From Acidobacteriota bacterium (GTDB taxonomy: Bacteria; Acidobacteriota; Vicinamibacteria; Vicinamibacterales; UBA8438): DNA of 37,407 bases. A model generated the notes under the pieces. It searched no databases. It was not told where the DNA came from and saw only the letters and a list, made by a program, of their open reading frames with translations. Made by a program: the position numbers and the translations under genes. This document shows positions 1 through 6,489 of this stretch, piece after piece. The stretch is from positions 1-37,407 of the forward strand of contig JAPOYG010000505.1 of assembly GCA_026706755.1 (NCBI GenBank). The letters are read 5' to 3'. How positions within the stretch are numbered: the first letter of the stretch is position 1; every line of letters begins with the position of its first letter.

Positions 1-235
1 GGGCCACCATCGCCGGGGAGGCATCGGTGGCGACGACCCGGTGACCGGCGGCCACGAGATGACGGGTCAGTGCTCCGGAACCGCAGCCGAGCTCCAGCAC
101 CAGCCCCCCGCGCTCGCGCACCGGCGCGAGTCGGGCCAGGATGCCTGGCGCGCAGGCGTCCGCGTGGCCCGCGAACCCCTCGTGGTGGACGCGCGCGAGG
201 GCCGACCGGTAGTAGTTGGCTCCCATGCCGGTCAT
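1..235 (-). CDS. Class I SAM-dependent methyltransferase (partial, 3' part beyond window)
   Basis: Only the first 78 or so codons are present; the gene runs off the window at position 1. The minus-strand translation opens MTGMGANYYRSALARVHHEG and reaches a textbook SAM-binding motif I, LVLELGCGSGALTRHL, followed by VAAGHRVVATDASPAM, where the Asp is the usual motif II acid for the ribose hydroxyls. This is the Rossmann start of a class I methyltransferase; substrate cannot be read from this piece. I chose ATG at 235; GTG at 238 and ATG at 226 are in frame and equally possible, and no strong ribosome site separates them. The frame stays open upstream but becomes Arg/Ala-rich and does not look coding. 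Confidence 0.8.
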   Translation of the reverse strand, partial: MTGMGANYYRSALARVHHEGFAGHADACAPGILARLAPVRERGGLVLELGCGSGALTRHLVAAGHRVVATDASPAMVA

Positions 236-403
236 CACGGCGGGGTCGAGCCTCCCGGCTTGCGGCGGTGCCGCCTCCGCCCGCCCAACCGCCGCCCGGC
301 GACGTCTCCGGTCCGCGCAGACCGTCCGGGCTCGCCCTGACGGTCGCGTCGGGAGCCTGCACTGTTCGGAGCCTCCATGGCAGGTTGCAGCGCCCGGCGA
401 CGC
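236..403. other. Intergenic gap without recognised feature
   Basis: GC-rich spacer between the methyltransferase start and the end of the flavoprotein gene. I see no convincing promoter, hairpin or coding sequence in it. Confidence 0.4.
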
Positions 404-1645
404 CTAGTGACTGCGCCACGATCCTGCGCGGCGCGATCCGCCGGCTTCCCCGCCGCCCGGCGAGGCTCGCATGCCGGCGAACAGACGCCGGTGCCCTTCC
501 ACGATGCGCCGCTCCGCCTCCGTGTCGAAGTCGAGACTGCCGTTACCGCGCTCGTAGGTGCCGCCGAGGAGAATCCCGTCCGAGCGGGGGATCATGTACA
601 GCCCGCCCTCCAGGACGATGTAGTCGACCTCGGGCTGCGGAAGGAGGATGGTGAGTTGCCCCTTGACCGGAACGAGCTGCCCGTCGCCGAACAGCGCGGC
701 CGCCCCGAGCCCGGTGCAGTTGACGACGACGCGCTCGGAAATGCGCTCCGCCACCTCCGTCCGATCGCGCAACTCGCCCACTACCACCGAGCCGCCCGCG
801 ATGCGGAAGTCGCGCAGCAGCGCGTTCAGGTAGATGGCCGGCTCGATCAGCATCGTCCGGACGCGGTTCGCCGCGCGCGCCGCGAACGGGTGCTCGTGCG
901 GCTCGAGGTCGGTCGAGCTGGCGTAGACGTCCGGCAGCAGATCGACCAGCCAGCTCGATCCCGGCTCGTCGGCGAGGTAGTAGTTGTCGATCCAGCGTAC
1001 GCCGTAGCCCGCGCCGACGAAGTCCTGGTAGTGGCGGTAGGCGATCCGGCTCGCCCGCGCGAACTGCTCGACGAACGCGGGCGTCGCGACGCCGCGGTCG
1101 AAGACCGACGAGGGCGTCCACTGCCCGCCGGCGACGTTGGAGGTCGTGCGAGGCGGGAGATCGCGCGCGTAGATGGTCACCGCCCAGCCCCGGCGCTGGA
1201 GCAGACGGGCCGTGGCGAGCCCTACCACTCCGCAGCCGAGCACGGCCGCGCGCCGCTCCTGCCCGACGGCCGCGGCCTCCGCCTCCCGGACCGCGAGCTC
1301 GGCCGTGCCCCACGACAGCGTGATGCCGCCGCCTCCGTGGCCGTAGTTGTGGACGACGATCTGTTCGCCGAGCCGCTCGGCGCGCAGGACGAAACCGGCG
1401 GGGCGGAACGGCCGCAGGCCCACGACGCGCCGGATGATTCGGTTCCACGCCACGTCGACGGGCGCGAGGACGGGGACGTCCACGGCCGGCGTAACGGGGG
1501 GCGCGTCGCGGGCGGCACACCCGGACGCGACAAGGGCGCCGGGCGCCGCGACGGCGCCGACGAAGGCGCGACCGCCCCAGCGGAGGGCGGCGCGGCGCGT
1601 GAGGTGGCGCGGCGCGGGCCCGCGAGCATGGTCTGGAGCGAACAT
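404..1645 (-). CDS. Exported FAD-dependent oxidoreductase, DAO family, apparently circularly permuted
   Basis: 413 aa. The N-terminus has a Tat-like signal (TRRAALRWGG, hydrophobic stretch, then ASGC at about residue 43, possible lipid attachment). The FAD Rossmann motif GCGVVG is at 137-142, followed by TSNVAGGQWTPSSVFD, VNCTGLGA, VKGQ and LGGTYERG, all in normal D-amino-acid oxidase order. The block that closes ordinary DAO proteins (VGLRPFRP, then VVHNYGHGGGGITLSWG) instead sits before the Rossmann motif, at about 74-113, and the protein ends soon after HRRLFAGM, just where that block would be expected. The last 20 or so residues are Gly/Ser/Arg-rich filler. Known DAO enzymes oxidise amines or amino acids to imines with release of H2O2; the substrate here is unknown. 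The start at 1645 precedes the signal; the longer open frame upstream overlaps the divergent acetyltransferase and is not used. Confidence 0.85.
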   Translation of the reverse strand: MFAPDHARGPAPRHLTRRAALRWGGRAFVGAVAAPGALVASGCAARDAPPVTPAVDVPVLAPVDVAWNRIIRRVVGLRPFRPAGFVLRAERLGEQIVVHNYGHGGGGITLSWGTAELAVREAEAAAVGQERRAAVLGCGVVGLATARLLQRRGWAVTIYARDLPPRTTSNVAGGQWTPSSVFDRGVATPAFVEQFARASRIAYRHYQDFVGAGYGVRWIDNYYLADEPGSSWLVDLLPDVYASSTDLEPHEHPFAARAANRVRTMLIEPAIYLNALLRDFRIAGGSVVVGELRDRTEVAERISERVVVNCTGLGAAALFGDGQLVPVKGQLTILLPQPEVDYIVLEGGLYMIPRSDGILLGGTYERGNGSLDFDTEAERRIVEGHRRLFAGMRASPGGGEAGGSRRAGSWRSH

Positions 1646-1670
1646 CGGTTCCACCCGTTGCAGGCAGGCG

Positions 1671-1676
1671 TATACT
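1671..1676 (+). promoter_or_regulatory. Candidate -10 box for the acetyltransferase
   Basis: TATACT lies 26 nt before the ATG at 1703 in the 57-nt divergent gap. A poor -35 match (GTTCCA, 1648-1653) is 17 nt upstream. This is a motif match only. Confidence 0.3.
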
Positions 1677-1702
1677 ACGCGCTTCGGCACGACCTCAGAA
1701 AC

Positions 1703-2281
1703 ATGGACGCCACCATCAGGGCCGCCTCCCCGAACGACGCCGCGGCCATCGCCGGCGTGCACGTCACGAGCCTGCGCGCGTCGGCCACCGACCTGCTCCC
1801 CGCGCACCTGACGCCGATCGTGCTGCCCCCGGCGGACGCCGCGCCACGGGCGCGGGCATGGAAGCGCTGGATCGAGCGGGAGCGGACCAGCACGTTCGTG
1901 TCGCTCGCGGGCGCCACGGTCACGGGATTCTGCACGTTGCACCCGGCGACCGACGACGTCCGCGCGACCGGGGCCGGCGCAGAGAACCACGGGCCGCAAG
2001 CCGCCGGCGCGGGCACCGCGGCCGGGTGTGGCGAGATCGCGAGCTTCTACGTGCTCCCCTCCGAGTGGCGGCGAGGCACGGGGAGCCGCCTGGGCGGTCG
2101 CGCGCTGGCCGAGGCCCGCGCGCGGGGGTTCGCCGAGGTGATGCTCTGGGTGCTGGAGACCAACGCGCGGGCCCGGCGCTTCTACGAAGCGCTCGGCTTC
2201 CGGCCCGACGGCGCCTCCAAGGTCTTCCTTGAGCGGCCCTACGCGTCGTGGCGCGAGCTGCGCTACCGGAGGGCGGTGTAG
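1703..2281 (+). CDS. GNAT-family N-acetyltransferase
   Basis: 192 aa, cytoplasmic, no signal. The start MDATIRAASPNDAAAIAGVH is the usual first strand and helix of RimI-like GNAT domains. Motif A is at about 112-135 (IASFYVLPSEWRRGTGSRLG) with the acetyl-CoA pyrophosphate loop RRGTGS. Motif B follows with MLWVLETNARARRFYEALGF, the conserved N-x-x-A-x-x-F-Y-x-x-x-G-F pattern. An Ala/Gly-rich insert at about 92-110 separates strands 3 and 4. It transfers acetyl from acetyl-CoA to an amine; the substrate is not predictable. It is divergent from the flavoprotein and lies 27 nt before the DinB-like gene, so the two plus-strand genes are probably co-transcribed. Confidence 0.9.
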   Translation: MDATIRAASPNDAAAIAGVHVTSLRASATDLLPAHLTPIVLPPADAAPRARAWKRWIERERTSTFVSLAGATVTGFCTLHPATDDVRATGAGAENHGPQAAGAGTAAGCGEIASFYVLPSEWRRGTGSRLGGRALAEARARGFAEVMLWVLETNARARRFYEALGFRPDGASKVFLERPYASWRELRYRRAV

Positions 2282-2308
2282 GCGAAGCGACCCGCCAGGG
2301 GGCGAAGC

Positions 2309-2821
2309 ATGCCGCCCGCGTCACTCCTCGACGAAGCGCTCGAAGCTTGGGGCGACGCGCGACGCGGCGTCATCGCCGAGCTTCGGAGCGTCCCTCCCGG
2401 CCAGATCGATTTCCGTCCGGAGCGCGGCGCCCGCTCCGTGGCCGAGATCGCGCAGCACGTCGTCGACACCGGGCTGATGTGGTGCGGCGAGCTCTCCAAC
2501 CCGGACGGCGACTTCACCCGCATGAGCTTCATGGAGTTCATGGAAGCCCACGGCACCCCGGCGTCGAAGCGTCCCGACGACCGGAGCGGCCTCGTCCGGC
2601 TCCTGCGATCGACGCACGCCGCGGGGGCGCGCCGGCTGCGGCGCGTCGGCGAGGTCGGAATCCTGCAGACGATCCGCCGCTTCGACGGCGAGACCGGTAC
2701 GCGCCTCGCGTGGCTGCAGCACGGCATCGCCCACGAGGAATACCACCGCGGCCAGCTTGCACTCTACGTGCGCCTGCTCGGCCGGACGCCCGCGCTGACG
2801 AGGCTGATCGAAGGAAGCTGA
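2309..2821 (+). CDS. DinB-family metal-dependent protein
   Basis: 170 aa. It has the four-helix DinB/YfiT pattern: an early His in VAEIAQHVVDTG (His50) and the late pair in HGIAHEEYHRGQLALY (His142, His146, plus His138), which make the usual three-His metal site. Family members include bacillithiol or mycothiol transferases and many uncharacterised proteins; nothing here specifies a thiol substrate. The start at 2309 follows a purine-rich CAGGGGGCGAAGC stretch that can serve as ribosome site. It follows the GNAT gene by 27 nt and is the last gene before a convergent junction. Confidence 0.85.
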   Translation: MPPASLLDEALEAWGDARRGVIAELRSVPPGQIDFRPERGARSVAEIAQHVVDTGLMWCGELSNPDGDFTRMSFMEFMEAHGTPASKRPDDRSGLVRLLRSTHAAGARRLRRVGEVGILQTIRRFDGETGTRLAWLQHGIAHEEYHRGQLALYVRLLGRTPALTRLIEGS

Positions 2822-2837
2822 CCCTCACAGCGCGCGG

Positions 2838-2867
2838 GCCGGGGACGCGATGAGGCGCGGCCCCGGC
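2838..2867. terminator. Hairpin between convergent genes
   Basis: GCCGGGG (2838-2844) pairs with CCCCGGC (2861-2867); inside, CGCG pairs with CGCG after one A-G mismatch, leaving a 6-nt loop. It lies between the ends of the DinB-like gene (+) and the propeller gene (-), where a shared terminator is expected, but there is no clear T-tract on either side. Confidence 0.4.
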
Positions 2868-2926
2868 GATGCGTCGGCGACGGGATGCACCGCCGCACCG
2901 CCAGGGCCGGAGAGCAGGCCGGACGC

Positions 2927-3832
2927 TCAGTCGAGCGAGAACGGATAGATAACGAGCTGGGCGTCGTTGAGCTGCGGGATCAGCACGCGGCTGCGACCCA
3001 CGTCGATGCCGATGTCGGCCGCCGGCGTGTCCGAGATGATCTCGGAGACGGCGCCGTCCGGGGCGATCCGGTAGACGGCGTTGGCGCCGATGCTCGAGAC
3101 CAGCAGGGAACCATCCCCCGCGACGACCACGCCGTCGAGCTGGCCCTGCGGAAGCTCCGCCAGGGTCGTCAGGCTCCCGTCCTCGCCGATGATCGACACG
3201 ATGTTCGAGCCGATCGGGGCCAGCACCAGGCCCTGCGGCGCCTCGACGACGCCGTTCGGGAGCGCCAGCGCATCGCCCTGCGCGATGGCCTCCGGCTGAC
3301 CGTCGGCATCGAAGCGGTAGACGGCGGCCGTGCCGGTCGGGGTGAAGCCCTGCGGTCCGATCGAGATGCCGGTGTCGGTGACGTAGACCGTGCCGTCGGC
3401 GCCGACCGCGAGGTCGTTCAGGAAACCGGCGCCCGGCACCTCCCACGCGTCGAGCGGGGCGCCCGTGGTCCGGTCGAACGAGCGGACGGTGTCGATGTCG
3501 GCCACGTAGAAGCGGTCGCCGTAGATGGCGCTTCCCTTCGGCGCATGGAGCGTGACCGCCGGATCCTCGCCGTCGATCCACTTGAGATGCGTGATGGTGC
3601 CGTCCGGCGAAAGGCGCGTGATGAACCCGTTGTCGTCGACGTCGCCGGGGCCGCCGTTGATGTTCGAGACGAGGTAGACGTCCGCCTCAGGGTCGTGGAC
3701 CGCGGACTCGGGGGTGGCCATGCCGGTGACTACGACCGGCTCCTGGCCGTGGAGCGACGGCGCGAGGAGCAGGATGGCGGCCAGCGCGAGGGCCGCGCGG
3801 CGGAGGGCTCGGGTGCTGCGGTGGATGGTCAT
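2927..3832 (-). CDS. Exported SMP-30/gluconolactonase-like beta-propeller protein
   Basis: 301 aa from ATG 3832. The Sec signal RRAALALAAILLLAPSLHGQ is followed by repeated propeller-blade signatures: ESAVHDPEADVYLVSNI, FLNDLAVGADGTVYVTDTG, LPNGVVEAPQGLVLAP, LDGVVVAGDGSLLVSSIG. This G-V/N-D pattern with strand-forming blocks is that of SMP-30/NHL propellers, whose members hydrolyse lactones or serve as binding scaffolds. NDL and LDG loops resemble the metal-coordinating positions of SMP-30, but I cannot confirm the full set. A GTG at 3841 adds three residues; GGAG at 3848-3851 is too close to the GTG and rather far from the ATG, so the start is uncertain. It is the last gene of a minus-strand series. 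Confidence 0.8.
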   Translation of the reverse strand: MTIHRSTRALRRAALALAAILLLAPSLHGQEPVVVTGMATPESAVHDPEADVYLVSNINGGPGDVDDNGFITRLSPDGTITHLKWIDGEDPAVTLHAPKGSAIYGDRFYVADIDTVRSFDRTTGAPLDAWEVPGAGFLNDLAVGADGTVYVTDTGISIGPQGFTPTGTAAVYRFDADGQPEAIAQGDALALPNGVVEAPQGLVLAPIGSNIVSIIGEDGSLTTLAELPQGQLDGVVVAGDGSLLVSSIGANAVYRIAPDGAVSEIISDTPAADIGIDVGRSRVLIPQLNDAQLVIYPFSLD

Positions 3833-3889
3833 GTCTGTCACGGTCTCCAGATAAAGCCGATTACGAGGTCGGAGCCGGCGCCGCGAGCA

Positions 3890-3912
3890 CCGGCCCGTGG
3901 TGCACGGGCCGG
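3890..3912. terminator. Perfect 10-bp hairpin upstream of the propeller gene
   Basis: CCGGCCCGTG (3890-3899) is fully complementary to CACGGGCCGG (3903-3912), with a 3-nt loop. It lies about 130 nt past the end of the lipocalin-like gene and about 60 nt before the propeller start. It may end the first transcript or structure the second leader. There is no T-tract. The remainder of the 3833-4040 gap shows nothing recognisable. Confidence 0.35.
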
Positions 3913-4040
3913 ATCTTCCCGTGAACGCTCGCTGTCAGTCAATCCGTGCCAAAACCGCCGCCTGCGACGCGGTTGCGGCCGTGCCGACCGATCCCGCGTG
4001 CGCCCGCCGGCGGGCACCACGCTCCCAACTCCGGCGCCCG

Positions 4041-5015
4041 TCAGTCGAGCCGCGCCCAGAGGATGGTGCTCTGCCCCTCACGCCCCTCGTCGTCGACGCC
4101 GACCGGCGGCCGCAGCGCCAGGTGCGTGTCGGTCAGCTCGTAGAACCGCTGCGCGTCGGTGCCGCTCTGTCCGGGGTCCTCGTTGCCGATGCGGTGGTGC
4201 ACGAGGTAGCTCTCCTCCTCGTTCACCGAGAAGGGGCCGAAGTAGCTGCCGTAGCTGAGGACGGTCGCCAGCGCCTCCTCCGCCGTCGGCTCGTCGCCGG
4301 CGTAGGACATGCGGCCGGGCCGCATCAGGTGCACGGACATGTGTCCGGACGGGGCGTACATGATGTAGGCGGTCTCGTACTGATCGACCTCGATCGGCTC
4401 GCCGTCGGTCGTCTCGCGCGAGATCGACTCCACGCGGTAGGCCCCGAAGAGCCGTCGATGCGTGTCCGTCAGCTCCGCCTCGGGAATCGCGGGGAGCCGT
4501 TCCCAGGTGATGAACGACCTCGCGCCGTCCTCGCTGGCCGGAGGCTGCAGGATGAGGTTGTCGCCTTCGAACGTGAAGAAGCGCTGGTAGTCGGAGCCGG
4601 CGCCGTCCGGGTTCAGGCTCCCCTCGAGGTGGTGGGTCACGTACCCCTCGGCCTCGTTGACGGTGAACCGCCCGAAGTAGGAAGCGTAGCTGCCCATCTG
4701 GGCCAGCGCCTCCTCGCCCGTCGGCCCGTCCTCGGAGTACGGCTCCCGGTCGGGCTGCATGAGGGCGACGCCCATGTATCCGGCCGGGTCGTACATGATG
4801 TAGCCCACCCGGTTCTCCAGGGGCTCGCCGATCAGCTCACCGTCGGCGTCGCGCCGCTCGCTCCGCACCAGCGACCAGGCGCCGGCGAAGCGATCGTTCG
4901 GGTTCGCCGCCTCCATCTCCTCCGCCGGCTCGGCGGGTTCGCTCCCCCCGCAGGCGAACGACACGCCGAGGATGAGGGTGGCCGTTGCGAGCAGCGCGAA
5001 TCTGGTGGTCCGCAT
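4041..5015 (-). CDS. Exported lipoprotein with two lipocalin-like domains
   Basis: 324 aa. It opens with a short signal and a Cys at residue 22 (LGVSFAC, an imperfect lipobox), followed by an acidic linker. Two homologous halves follow. The first (about 43-163) runs FAGAWSLVRSERR, YIMYDPAGYMGVALMQPDR, SYASYFGRFTVNEAEGYVTHH, NLILQPP. The second (about 188-308) runs LFGAYRVESISRE, YIMYAPSGHMSVHLMRPGR, SYGSYFGPFSVNEEESYLVHH, HLALRPP. This W/Y-x-L-V...YIMYxPxGxM pattern is that of the lipocalin-like domain found in bacterial secreted proteins, which usually occurs once. The ligand is unknown. A GGGAGG ribosome site precedes the ATG at 5015. Confidence 0.8.
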   Translation of the reverse strand: MRTTRFALLATATLILGVSFACGGSEPAEPAEEMEAANPNDRFAGAWSLVRSERRDADGELIGEPLENRVGYIMYDPAGYMGVALMQPDREPYSEDGPTGEEALAQMGSYASYFGRFTVNEAEGYVTHHLEGSLNPDGAGSDYQRFFTFEGDNLILQPPASEDGARSFITWERLPAIPEAELTDTHRRLFGAYRVESISRETTDGEPIEVDQYETAYIMYAPSGHMSVHLMRPGRMSYAGDEPTAEEALATVLSYGSYFGPFSVNEEESYLVHHRIGNEDPGQSGTDAQRFYELTDTHLALRPPVGVDDEGREGQSTILWARLD

Positions 5016-5103
5016 CGTTGTCCTCCCGACCCGAAAGTCAAGCGTGCCGGCATCTTAGCGCGACACGGAAGCCGCCCGCCACCGGGCCGCGGCGGAGCGG
5101 CAG

Positions 5104-5373
5104 TCAGTCGTCGCCGTCCCGCGCCGACTCGCCGCCGTCGCCGGGCTGGCCGGCGCTCCCCCCGCCGCGGGCGGCGCGGCGCCTTCCGAGCGCCGGCGGC
5201 GCCGACTCCGCTTCGCCGGCGCGCGCCGGGAGCCGGCCCGCCTGCTGCAGCGCCCGGCGGAGGACGAAGTCGATCTGCCCGTTGACGCTCCGCAGCTCGT
5301 CGGCGGCCCAGCGCTGCAGGGCGGCGAGAACCTCCGGCTCGGTGCGCAGCAGGAACGGCTTGCGTGCGGCCAT
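5104..5373 (-). CDS. Ribbon-helix-helix (Arc-like) regulator
   Basis: 89 aa. Residues 4-43 ([19 protein letters not shown], then [18 protein letters not shown]) match the Arc/MetJ ribbon-helix-helix pattern: an N-terminal strand that reads DNA, then two helices with the SVNGQID turn. The tail (about 50-89) is Ala/Gly/Arg-rich and acidic at the end, likely disordered. It sits 74 nt downstream of the SPFH gene in the same orientation. Small RHH genes directly after SPFH genes are a pairing I recognise from other bacterial genomes. It probably regulates its own operon through the palindrome at 6366-6377 (inference). AAGGT upstream is a usable ribosome site. Confidence 0.85.
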   Translation of the reverse strand: MAARKPFLLRTEPEVLAALQRWAADELRSVNGQIDFVLRRALQQAGRLPARAGEAESAPPALGRRRAARGGGSAGQPGDGGESARDGDD

Positions 5374-5447
5374 CGGTGCGACCTTGCTGAACGGCCTGGA
5401 CGAGGATCAGGACGAGGAACCGTCGGGCGGCGTATCCTCGATTCCGG

Positions 5448-6332
5448 CTACTGGTGCAGCGTGCCCGTGTTGACGACCGGCTGCGTCGCCTTGTCGCCGC
5501 ACAGCACGACCAGCAGGTTGCTGACCATGGCTGCCTTCCGCTCCTCGTCGAGCTCGACGATGTTGCGGTTGGAGAGGCTGTCGAGGGCCATCTGCACCAT
5601 GCTGACCGCCCCGTCGACGATGCGGCTGCGGGCGGCGATGATGGCGCCCGCCTGCTGGCGCTGGAGCATCGCCGAGGCGATCTCCGGCGCGTAGGCCAGG
5701 TGGGTGATCCGCGCCTCGAGCACCTCGACCCCGGCCTTGTGCAGCCGCCCCTGGATCTCGGTCTGCAATTGCCCGGCGATCTCCTCCGTGTTGCCGCGCA
5801 GCGACGTCTGCGCCTCCTCGTGCGCGTCGTACGGGTAGCGGGTGGCCAGGTTCCGGACCGCGGACTCGCTCTGGACGTTGACGTAGTGGACGTAGTCGTC
5901 CACCTCGAAAACGGCCTCGGCCGTGTCGACCACCTTCCACACGACCACCGCCGCGATCTCGATGGGGTTGCCCTCGGTGTCGTTCACCTTGGAGCGCGCG
6001 GTCTCGAAGTTGCGGACGCGCAGCGAGACCGAGCGCCGCCCGGAGAGCGCGTACAGCGGATTGGCCCAGCGCAGCCCGGGTTCGCGGGCCGTGCCGACAT
6101 AGCGCCCGAACAGCAGCAGCACGCGCGCCTGGTTCGGATTGACGACGAAGAGACCGACGAACAGAAAGATGATGACCGGAAGCGCAAGGGTGTTGGCCAG
6201 CCCGGTCAGAGACACCTGCTGGTCCGTGGCAACGTCGATGACGAACCACGTGATGTCCGCCACGAGCGCAACGATCAAGGCGAACAGCACGAGCCAGCCC
6301 GAGGCGGCGGCGAACGACTTCTCCTGAATCAT
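5448..6332 (-). CDS. SPFH/Band 7 domain membrane protein
   Basis: 294 aa. There are two N-terminal membrane segments (about 13-34 and 44-65, the second ending [20 protein letters not shown]), then the SPFH domain: [38 protein letters not shown], and ALRxGRYPY-type positions in [15 protein letters not shown] coiled region (about 170-235) follows with the [20 protein letters not shown] block typical of slipin/stomatin-like proteins. Such proteins oligomerise in membranes and organise microdomains or regulate proteases. No NfeD-type partner gene is beside it; its partner here is the RHH gene. AGGAGGG sits ideally before ATG 6332. Confidence 0.9.
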   Translation of the reverse strand: MIQEKSFAAASGWLVLFALIVALVADITWFVIDVATDQQVSLTGLANTLALPVIIFLFVGLFVVNPNQARVLLLFGRYVGTAREPGLRWANPLYALSGRRSVSLRVRNFETARSKVNDTEGNPIEIAAVVVWKVVDTAEAVFEVDDYVHYVNVQSESAVRNLATRYPYDAHEEAQTSLRGNTEEIAGQLQTEIQGRLHKAGVEVLEARITHLAYAPEIASAMLQRQQAGAIIAARSRIVDGAVSMVQMALDSLSNRNIVELDEERKAAMVSNLLVVLCGDKATQPVVNTGTLHQ

Positions 6333-6355
6333 GATCCCTCCTGCGTGATTTCTAA

Positions 6356-6377
6356 ATCATATCATAGTGATATCACT
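6356..6377 (-). promoter_or_regulatory. Palindromic operator and -10 region of the SPFH-RHH operon
   Basis: AGTGATATCACT at 6366-6377 is a perfect 12-nt palindrome, conspicuous in AT content against GC-rich surroundings. Directly downstream on the minus strand, overlapping TATGAT hexamers (6366-6361 and 6361-6356) resemble a -10 box about 25-35 nt before the SPFH ATG. An operator touching the -10 would suit autorepression by the RHH protein (inference). Confidence 0.5.
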
Positions 6378-6410
6378 CCCCGGAGATACGCGGATCGCAC
6401 CGGCCGCGGG

Positions 6411-6416
6411 TATGAT
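6411..6416 (+). promoter_or_regulatory. Candidate -10 box for the PQQ dehydrogenase operon
   Basis: TATGAT lies 73 nt before the ATG at 6490 within the divergent gap. I find no good -35 partner, so this is a weak call. The 12-nt palindrome lies about 35 nt upstream and could affect both directions. Confidence 0.25.
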
Positions 6417-6489
6417 CTCGGGGCTGGCTCGCCGCCGGCCACGGCCGTCGATTCCGGAATCCGGGGCTACCAAACGAGGGAGCGATCCG

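Noticed and set aside
404-470. C-terminal tail of the flavoprotein as a sign of frameshift
   Set aside because: The tail is low-complexity, but the missing DAO C-terminal block is found near the N-terminus, so loss by frameshift is not needed to explain the end.
377-1702. Open frame upstream of and in frame with the acetyltransferase
   Set aside because: It is antisense to the flavoprotein gene and lacks motifs; the GNAT domain begins at 1703.
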